DNA from: Candidatus Zixiibacteriota bacterium
Lineage (GTDB): Bacteria > RBG-13-66-14 > B26-G2 > WVWN01
Length of the DNA: 26,740 nt
Direction: 5' to 3'
NCBI GenBank assembly: GCA_030613505.1
Contig: JAUWLW010000039.1
Location: 1-26,740, forward strand
How positions within the stretch are numbered: the first letter of the stretch is position 1; each line of letters opens with the position of its first letter. The notes under the pieces are model-generated. The model was given only the letters and a program-made list of their open reading frames with translations. It was not told where the DNA came from and made no database searches. Shown here one piece after another: positions 1 to 5,026 of this stretch. The translations under genes were made by a program, and so were the position numbers.

Positions 1-36
1 TTATTCGTGCTCGGCGCCGCGGAATGGATGAAATAA
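1..36 (+). CDS. 3' end of a small membrane-protein gene (partial)
   Basis: An open frame runs from the window edge to a TAA at 34-36 and encodes LFVLGAAEWMK. The short hydrophobic tail, and its position just upstream of three homologous small membrane-protein genes, suggest it is the end of another array member. Only 11 residues are visible, so the family cannot be confirmed. The next start codon follows 10 bp later, consistent with tight tandem packing. Confidence 0.3.
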   Translation, partial: LFVLGAAEWMK

Positions 37-46
37 GAGAGAAGCG

Positions 47-301
47 ATGAGTAACGGCGAAAAACCGCTCGAGCCCGCCTGGCTGTGGTACGGCCTCTCT
101 TTCATAATCCCGATATTAGGAATAATATTGGGCGCTATTTAATTGGGGAAACCTGAACCCGAAAACAAGCGCTTCGGCAAGAACTGCATCATCGCCGCCG
201 TCGCATCTTTCGTCGTGGTAATTTGTTGTGTAATAATATATTTGATATTCGTTTTTGGGTTAATAGGTACCAGCATATTCGGTGCCGCGATGAGTACGTA
301 A
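47..301 (+). pseudogene. Two-helix small membrane protein, interrupted by in-frame TAA
   Basis: From ATG 47 the frame reads MSNGEKPLEPAWLWYGLSF and continues as a hydrophobic helix to a TAA at 140-142 (codon 32). The same frame then stays open for 52 more codons to TAA 299-301, and carries the KPEPE..RFGKNC motif and second helix seen in the two intact paralogs at 338 and 666. At the stop, both paralogs have Tyr (IIY-x-KPEP), so a single TAT/TAC to TAA change would explain it. The downstream half is still homologous and helix-forming, so the lesion looks recent. A sequencing or assembly error, or stop-codon readthrough, are alternatives. Function of the family is unknown. Confidence 0.7.
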
Positions 302-337
302 ATCTCGCAACTATTTATTCCTACGGAGGTATGACGG

Positions 338-568
338 ATGACGAACGGTAACAAGCCGCTGGAGCCGAAGGTACTTTGGTACGTTCTCTCGTTTTTCATA
401 TGGTTGCTCGGCATCATCCTCGGCATTATTTATATGCAGAAGCCCGAGCCGGAGGTAAAAGCCTTCGGCAAGAACTGCCTTATCGCGGCGATAATAGGCG
501 TAGTGACGTGCATCTTATGTTACGTTATCTTCGGCTTGTTAGGGTTAGGCGGCAGGATTTGTGGGTAA
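338..568 (+). CDS. Two-helix small membrane protein, array copy 2
   Basis: This is a 76-residue protein. It has a short polar N-terminus (MTNGNKPLEPK), a first membrane helix (about residues 13-32), a conserved loop YMQKPEPEVKAFGKNC (32-47) and a second helix (about 48-70). The start at 338 is set by GGAGG at 325-329, 8 bp upstream; the ATG at 331 is too close. It is very similar in DNA and protein to the copy at 666, so the duplication is fairly recent. The hairpin topology and charged Lys/Glu loop are visible, but I do not recognise a characterised family. An inner-membrane accessory or stress protein is possible, but that is speculation. Confidence 0.8.
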   Translation: MTNGNKPLEPKVLWYVLSFFIWLLGIILGIIYMQKPEPEVKAFGKNCLIAAIIGVVTCILCYVIFGLLGLGGRICG

Positions 569-665
569 TTGGTCAGCAAAAGATGATGCGGCCACTACCG
601 AACAACACGTACCGAGCTTTAAGATTTCCATATAACCAAAAGCCTTACGGGAAAAGGAGACCTTT

Positions 666-896
666 ATGACGAACGGTAACAAGCCGCTTGAACCAAAGAT
701 CCTTTGGTATATTCTCTCTTTCATAATTTGGCCCATGGGCATTATTCTCGGAATAATATATCTGAAGAAGCCCGAGCCCGACGTGAAAGCCTTCGGCAAG
801 AACTGCCTTATCGCGGGAATTATTATGGTAGTCCTACTATGTTTATGCATAATACTTTCCACGGTCGGGGTCGGCATCCCCAGGCTCATCGGTTAA
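666..896 (+). CDS. Two-helix small membrane protein, array copy 3
   Basis: A 76-residue protein nearly colinear with the copy at 338: MTNGNKPLEPK start, helix 1, the YLKKPEPDVKAFGKNC loop and helix 2. An AAAAGGAGA ribosome binding site lies 7-8 bp before ATG 666. The 97 bp gap after copy 2 holds no clear promoter, so the copies may be co-transcribed. A strong intrinsic terminator (911-944) follows directly and closes this transcription unit. Function unknown. Confidence 0.8.
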   Translation: MTNGNKPLEPKILWYILSFIIWPMGIILGIIYLKKPEPDVKAFGKNCLIAGIIMVVLLCLCIILSTVGVGIPRLIG

Positions 897-910
897 ATTA
901 GATCCGCGAG

Positions 911-944
911 CCGCCCGGCCCGGAAGGGCCGGGCGGCACCTTTT
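911..944 (+). terminator. Rho-independent terminator after the small membrane-protein array
   Basis: A perfect 11-bp GC-rich stem (911-921 with 926-936) has a GGAA loop and is followed by CACCTTTT. It lies 14 bp after the stop of the third array copy, so it separates the array from the AT-rich genes downstream. Confidence 0.9.
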
Positions 945-954
945 CTAAAGGGAT

Positions 955-1164
955 ATGGACCTGGAAATTAAACGGTTTTGGCCTTATTATATTATTGCTT
1001 TATTAGCACCTTTAGCGGGTTTTATTTTGGCTACGATATATATAAATAAACCCGATAAAAAATATAAAAAGAAATGGATAACGATTTTCCTAAGCCTAAA
1101 ACCGTTCAACCCGGCGAAGAGTTCGCGGTTGCAGCATTGGTTTCCGGTTGCTGTGGAATTATAA
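955..1164 (+). pseudogene. Degenerate or truncated relative of the two-helix family
   Basis: From ATG 955 the frame encodes a first helix and a loop (about residues 9-40, ending IYINKPDKKYKKKW) that matches the helix-plus-KPEP loop of the upstream copies. The second helix is missing: after WITIFLSL the sequence becomes polar and unlike the family, and it overlaps the 5' end of the next gene by 91 bp. The ribosome binding site is poor and a terminator lies just upstream. This suggests a copy whose 3' half was lost by a deletion that joined it to the DUF4190-like gene. A -1 frameshift into that gene at the A-rich tract near 1066-1074 is a less likely alternative. Confidence 0.4.
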
Positions 1165-1352
1165 ATCCGGTTTCTAGTATACTAGGAATTATTTTTGGTG
1201 CTATTAGTCTAAGTAAAATGAAATATGGTACCGGGAGACGAAGGGGTATGGCAATATCTGGTATTGTTTTAGGAATAGTATTCATAACTATTTGTATTAT
1301 GTTCTACATTATTTATTTCGTTTTTTTAACTACGCTATTCGATACTTACTAA
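1074..1352 (+). CDS. DUF4190-like small membrane protein
   Basis: A 92-residue protein. The polar start (MDNDFPKPKTVQPGEE) leads into the DUF4190 pattern: FAVAALVSGCCGII (helix 1), SSILGIIFGAISLSKM, then RRRGMAISGIVLGIV (start of helix 2) and a hydrophobic tail. The GMA-x-x-G-x-x-x-G motif is the recognisable signature. DUF4190 proteins are small integral membrane proteins without an established biochemical role. The gene is AT-rich, has a weak ribosome binding site and overlaps the degenerate frame at 955. It pairs with a second DUF4190-like gene 44 bp downstream. Confidence 0.65.
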   Translation: MDNDFPKPKTVQPGEEFAVAALVSGCCGIINPVSSILGIIFGAISLSKMKYGTGRRRGMAISGIVLGIVFITICIMFYIIYFVFLTTLFDTY

Positions 1353-1384
1353 AAAACTTATACAATAATTATAAAATACCAACA

Positions 1385-1389
1385 GGAGG
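1385..1389 (+). promoter_or_regulatory. Ribosome binding site fixing the start at 1397
   Basis: GGAGG lies 1 bp before ATG 1391 but 7 bp before ATG 1397, so the latter is the start. The same GGAGGTATGA arrangement precedes the gene at 338. Confidence 0.75.
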
Positions 1390-1396
1390 TATGAAA

Positions 1397-1699
1397 ATGG
1401 AAAATACTTTAGGCGGTATAAACCAACCAAAATTACCAAGTAAAGGGCTGGCTATAGCCGCCCTTATATTAGGAATAGTTTCGTTGGTAGGCGGAGGTAT
1501 TACAATTGTTATACCTATTTTAGCCGTTGTTTTTGGCGCTATACCTTTAAAACAGGGTAAAGGTACCCAATGGGACGGAAAAGGTATGGCGGTAGCGGGC
1601 TTAGTAATGGGTATAATAGGCTGCGCTGGATGGGGTTTATGTTGCCTCGTTTGGGGCTGGGCTGCAATGATAGGTAGTTTAGGCGCTGCCGGTGCGTAA
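1397..1699 (+). CDS. DUF4190-like small membrane protein
   Basis: A 100-residue protein chosen to start at ATG 1397 because of GGAGG at 1385-1389; the open frame extends upstream to 1292 without support. The features are classic for DUF4190: LPSKGLAIAALILGIVSLVGGG (helix 1), PILAVVFGAIPLKQGKGTQ, then GKGMAVAGLVMGIIGC (helix 2) and a Gly/Trp/Cys-rich hydrophobic end. It is likely an inner-membrane protein of unknown role. It is paired with the related gene at 1074, and both are AT-richer than the main body of the window. Confidence 0.8.
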   Translation: MENTLGGINQPKLPSKGLAIAALILGIVSLVGGGITIVIPILAVVFGAIPLKQGKGTQWDGKGMAVAGLVMGIIGCAGWGLCCLVWGWAAMIGSLGAAGA

Positions 1700-1986
1700 G
1701 CCTAGGTTCGGTTTAATTTTCCTTTAATAATTTAAACCGCGCCTAAGCCAAACCGTCGTCGATAATTTATTTATATAAAGTTAAAATAACAAAAGCCTAA
1801 CGCGGCAAAAGCGCGTTTCTAACACATATTGGATTCGTCGGCATCATCGGCCTGAGCGGCGGGTTCTCCTAAACCGGAGTCCACCCACGTAAAAAAAAGC
1901 CGGCTCATACGAGCCGGCTTTTCGCACTTCTCTATTTATCTTTCGGTAACTACGGCATCCGTAGGGGCCGCGAAAAGGTCCGCCGC
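1700..1986. other. AT-rich intergenic region with an imperfect hairpin
   Basis: An imperfect inverted repeat, 1700-1716 with 1732-1749, begins at the stop of the preceding gene. It could slow or end transcription but lacks a T-run. The stretch 1829-1871 reads IGFVGIIGLSGGFS followed by a stop, with no start codon. It looks like the tail of a lost small membrane-protein gene. A bidirectional terminator lies at 1895-1922. I see no intact gene here. Confidence 0.5.
1895..1922. terminator. Bidirectional intrinsic terminator
   Basis: A 12-bp perfect stem (AAAAGCCGGCTC with its complement) has an ATAC loop, an A-run on the left (1891-1898) and TTTT on the right. On the minus strand the left A-run becomes a T-tract, so it ends the eight-gene minus-strand run. 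It can also stop read-through from the plus-strand array. Confidence 0.92.
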
Positions 1987-2895
1987 TTAAAATGACAAGC
2001 CGAGCGACATCGTGTGCGCCGTTTCCGCGGTGAAGTCCTCCTCCACGTAGGCGTAGTCGAAGCCGACGGCGTAGCCGCCCCGCGGCAACACCACCGCCGC
2101 CCCCAGCGTCGGCGCGCCGTCGTCCAGGCCGGCCCGCAGCGCGACCCGCTCGTCCAGCCAATACTCCGCGCCGCCGCGGTACCGCCAGCTCTCCCCCTGG
2201 CCGACGTCCGCCTGGAACACCAACAGCAGCTTCTCCCAGGGCCGCAGGCCGAAGCCCAGCAGCGCGCGCGTCGGCACGTCCTCATCCGGCCCGGTCTCCG
2301 TCTTCTCCCAGCGGATGCCGGTGGCGACGTCGCGGACCGCCGCCGCCGCGGTAACCCACTCCCACGGTGTTACGCGGACGCCGGCGTCCAGGCCGTAGCC
2401 GGAGGCGCGGCCTTCCCCGAGCTCGGAGTAGTAAAAACGCCCCGCGACGCCGGCCTGTATCCACTCCAAGACGACCGGCCGGCCGAAGCCGAAGATGAAC
2501 AGGTTCTGCGAGTTGTCGATTTCTTCCGTCGGATTGCCGGCGTAGTTCCGGCCGACGAGGTCGCTCACCGACGCGTTGGTCCAGGAGACGCCCACGCCGG
2601 ACCCGGCGATGAGCGGCCGGCCGTACCCGAGCTCGATTATCCGCCGGTCGAACGACAGCGCCCGGTAGGTCGACGCGAGTTCGTTGCCGTCGACGGTCGC
2701 CAGCGCCGCCGGGTTATAATATATCGCCGGAAGGCGGTCCAGCGCCACGCCGGCGCCGCCCAGCGCCAGCGAGCGGCCGTCCCCCGCCATTAGCGCGAAC
2801 GCCGCGCCGAAGCCGCCGTCGTCGTGGTCCCGCGCCGCGGCCGCCGAAGCCAAGACCGCGCACGCGATTATTAAAACCGTATATCTCGATTTCAT
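1987..2895 (-). CDS. PorV/PorQ-like outer-membrane beta-barrel protein
   Basis: A 302-residue protein with a signal peptide (MKSRYTVLIIACAVLASAAAA, about residues 1-21). It then has the signature of the UPF0164/PorV/PorQ group of FadL-like barrels: GDGRSLALGGAGVA followed by AIYYNPAALA. The rest is alternating beta-strand sequence ending in ...AHTMSLGLSF, with a C-terminal Phe as usual for outer-membrane barrels. Start 2895 is supported by GGGGGAGG about 10 bp upstream. The open frame continues upstream, but that part overlaps the neighbouring gene out of frame. It lies 17 bp after the propeller gene and is probably co-transcribed. In FCB bacteria, PorV-type proteins help export and attach cargo, so a link to that neighbour is plausible. 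Confidence 0.85.
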   Translation of the reverse strand: MKSRYTVLIIACAVLASAAAARDHDDGGFGAAFALMAGDGRSLALGGAGVALDRLPAIYYNPAALATVDGNELASTYRALSFDRRIIELGYGRPLIAGSGVGVSWTNASVSDLVGRNYAGNPTEEIDNSQNLFIFGFGRPVVLEWIQAGVAGRFYYSELGEGRASGYGLDAGVRVTPWEWVTAAAAVRDVATGIRWEKTETGPDEDVPTRALLGFGLRPWEKLLLVFQADVGQGESWRYRGGAEYWLDERVALRAGLDDGAPTLGAAVVLPRGGYAVGFDYAYVEEDFTAETAHTMSLGLSF

Positions 2896-2912
2896 ATCGG
2901 GCCGCCTCCCCC

Positions 2913-4439
2913 TCAGTTGAGGACGACGAACTTGCCGCGCGCCGCGGCCTCGCCGCCCACCTCGAGCGTGAAGAAATAGATGCCGTTGGCCGCGGCCGTG
3001 CCGTCGTCGCGGTAGCCGAGCCAGTATTCGTCGATGCGGTCGCCCGGGCCCCGGTACTCGTGGTCCACCAGGCGCTTCACGCGACGGCCGGCGAAGTCGT
3101 ATATGTCCAGCGTCACGGTCCCGCCGTAGGCCAGGCCATACCGTATCGTGATGAAGCCGTCCCGGTTTCGCGCAAAGGGGCTCGGGAAGGCGAAAGCCTT
3201 CGGGAGGTCCGCCCGGCCGGCGGGGGGCGTCAACTCTATCTTGCGCCATGTCGCGCCGCTGTCTTTTGAGAAGCCGAGGCCGAAGTCGGTCCCGGCCCAT
3301 ACCTCCGCCTCGGAGGCCGCAGCGACCGTCGTCACGAACGGCGTCGGCAGGCCGGCCTCGACGCCGTAGTTCTCCCACGTCGCGCCGCCGTCGCGCGAGC
3401 GGCTGACGCCGCCCGGCGTCCCCGTGTACGCGTACGTACCGGCCCATACCCAGGGGCCCGCGGACGCCAGGCCGTAGGCGGTGTGAGAACCGAGGCCTTG
3501 CGCCATATTGTAATTAAACCACGTCGCGCCCCCGTCTTCCGACTTGAAGACGCCGTTGCCTAATATGGCAGGATTGAACGGGTTCGACGGCGCGGTCCCT
3601 GCCCAGACGACGTCGCGGCCGCCCACGTTCTGGATATCTACCACTACCGCGAAGCCGAACATTCCCTGCGGCGCGCCGTAAAAGGTCCAACTCGAGCCGT
3701 TGTCCGTCGATTTGAAGACGCCCTGCTCGCTCAATAAAGGTTGCGAACCGGGCTCCTCGGGATTATATCCCGGGTTGGGGTATGTTATTTCGGCGGCGGC
3801 CCATATCAGGTCGCCGCGCTTGGCCAGCGAGTAAAAATGACGGGCGTCCCGGCCCTTCCGGTCCTTGGGAATTATCAGCTCCCACGTCTTGCCGTTGTCC
3901 GCGGATTTGCCGATGCCGCCTTTCCACAGCGCCACCCACACGACGCCGTCGTCGTCGACGACGACGTCCCAGGCGAGCTCGAGCGGGCCGTCGGCCGGGA
4001 GGCCGTCCTTCTTACCGTAAACCCGCCACCGCCCCATAGCGGCGTCGTAGTGGGCCAACCCCCTACCCTCTAACGTGTAGCCTCCGAGGCCGAGGTCGAT
4101 AATCTCTATGCACGAGGCCCAGATATCGCCCTTGTAGGTGGCGACGGCGACGACGTCGCTCGAGGGCAGGCCGTCCCCCTGGCGGTACGTGCGCCAGCTC
4201 GAGCCTCGGTCGCGCGTCACGCCCAGGCCGTCGACGGTCGCGACCCACGCCGCGGCGCCGTCCACCCAGATGTCCTGGACGACGTCGGACATGCGCGGCA
4301 CGCCGCCCTCGTCGGCGCCCGCCTCGGCGCCCGCCAACTCGGCCGCGAGCCACGAGCGCTTCACCGTCGCGCCGCCGGCCGTCGCGACGACCAACGCCGC
4401 GCAGGCACATAATATAGATATTCTCCTCAACGCTACCAT
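2913..4439 (-). CDS. Secreted Asp-box beta-propeller with C-terminal FlgD-type Ig domain
   Basis: A 508-residue protein with a signal peptide (about 1-24). At least six Asp-box (BNR/sortilin-type) repeats are visible: TRDRGSSW, SADNGKTW, STDNGSSW, SEDGGATW, SRDGGATW and SKDSGATW, spaced as blades of a beta-propeller. The last 90 or so residues (AFPSPFARNRDG..., LDIYDFAGRRVKRL, then ANGIYFFTLEVGG...KFVVLN) form the FlgD-like Ig module often found at the C-termini of exported proteins in FCB and related phyla. It is probably cell-surface or periplasmic; the ligand is unknown. Family members are annotated as two-component-regulator-like propellers or photosystem-stability-like proteins, with no proven activity. 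An AGGGG directly abuts the ATG, so the exact start is less sure. Confidence 0.85.
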   Translation of the reverse strand: MVALRRISILCACAALVVATAGGATVKRSWLAAELAGAEAGADEGGVPRMSDVVQDIWVDGAAAWVATVDGLGVTRDRGSSWRTYRQGDGLPSSDVVAVATYKGDIWASCIEIIDLGLGGYTLEGRGLAHYDAAMGRWRVYGKKDGLPADGPLELAWDVVVDDDGVVWVALWKGGIGKSADNGKTWELIIPKDRKGRDARHFYSLAKRGDLIWAAAEITYPNPGYNPEEPGSQPLLSEQGVFKSTDNGSSWTFYGAPQGMFGFAVVVDIQNVGGRDVVWAGTAPSNPFNPAILGNGVFKSEDGGATWFNYNMAQGLGSHTAYGLASAGPWVWAGTYAYTGTPGGVSRSRDGGATWENYGVEAGLPTPFVTTVAAASEAEVWAGTDFGLGFSKDSGATWRKIELTPPAGRADLPKAFAFPSPFARNRDGFITIRYGLAYGGTVTLDIYDFAGRRVKRLVDHEYRGPGDRIDEYWLGYRDDGTAAANGIYFFTLEVGGEAAARGKFVVLN

Positions 4440-4455
4440 CCCCTTATAATCTGCG

Positions 4456-4995
4456 CTAATGCTCGGACGTGGGCGGCGCCGCAGCCGCGCGCTCGCGCTT
4501 CGCCCGGCGCCTCTTTTCGCGGGCCCGGACGGCCGCGAACGCGCCGGCGTAACACAGCGCCGCGGTTGCCGTCGCGATTATCAAATTGCCCAACAAGTAG
4601 GCGTACGTCGTCCGCGAAAACGCCCACACGTACTTCTCGTTGCGGACCAGCCCGTAGATGGCGTGCCACTCGGTCCCGGTGAAGGCGGCGCCCAACATCG
4701 CCGAAGCGGCCCAGAAAAGAGGCGACGTGAGCGGGTTCATAATCGCCGCGCCCGCCAGTGCGCCGGCCTTGTTGAAGCGAAATATCCACGCCAGGGCGTA
4801 CGCCGCCGGCCCGGCCAGGCCGAAGGTGGGAAAGACGCCCAGCCACACGCCCACCGCGACGCCCGAAGCCACCCGGTGCGGCGACGCGTTGACCCGCACG
4901 ACGCGGACGAACAGAAGCTTCGCCAGGCGGCCCAACCTTCGCCAAAAGTTCTTAGGCCGTGCGTGCCGCGGCCTCCGAAACCAACGAGTACGCAA
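4456..4995 (-). CDS. DUF2062 membrane protein
   Basis: A 179-residue frame beginning with TTG. It has a basic N-terminus, then the DUF2062 core: SPHRVASGVAVGVWLGVFPTFG, a second helix with RFNKAGALAGAAIMNPLTSP, and a last helix (LLGNLIIATATAALCYAGAFAAV) before a basic tail. The N-P-x-T/W-x-P stretch in the middle is the family hallmark. DUF2062 proteins are small inner-membrane proteins of unknown role, often found beside glycosyltransferases. The start is uncertain: a good -10 box (4998-5003) sits 2 bp from the TTG, so transcripts from it would begin inside this codon region. A later start, or read-through from upstream, is likely. Confidence 0.75.
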   Translation of the reverse strand: MRTRWFRRPRHARPKNFWRRLGRLAKLLFVRVVRVNASPHRVASGVAVGVWLGVFPTFGLAGPAAYALAWIFRFNKAGALAGAAIMNPLTSPLFWAASAMLGAAFTGTEWHAIYGLVRNEKYVWAFSRTTYAYLLGNLIIATATAALCYAGAFAAVRAREKRRRAKRERAAAAPPTSEH

Positions 4996-4997
4996 GT

Positions 4998-5026
4998 ATT
5001 ATAACGCCGACGCGCCCGAAGCGCAA
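4998..5026 (-). promoter_or_regulatory. Possible internal promoter before the DUF2062 gene
   Basis: On the minus strand TTGCGC (5021-5026), a 17-bp spacer and a perfect TATAAT (4998-5003) lie in the short gap after the P-type ATPase stop. The -35 match is only moderate. If active, it would uncouple the last three genes of the run from the ATPase. Confidence 0.45.

Noticed and set aside
2014-2793. Plus-strand open frame opposite the PorV-like gene
   Set aside because: Low-complexity Arg/Pro/Ala-rich translation with no motif; the minus-strand frame has signal peptide and family signature.
2896-3447. N-terminal extension of the PorV-like frame
   Set aside because: It runs out of frame through the propeller gene; ATG 2895 has a signal peptide and a ribosome binding site.
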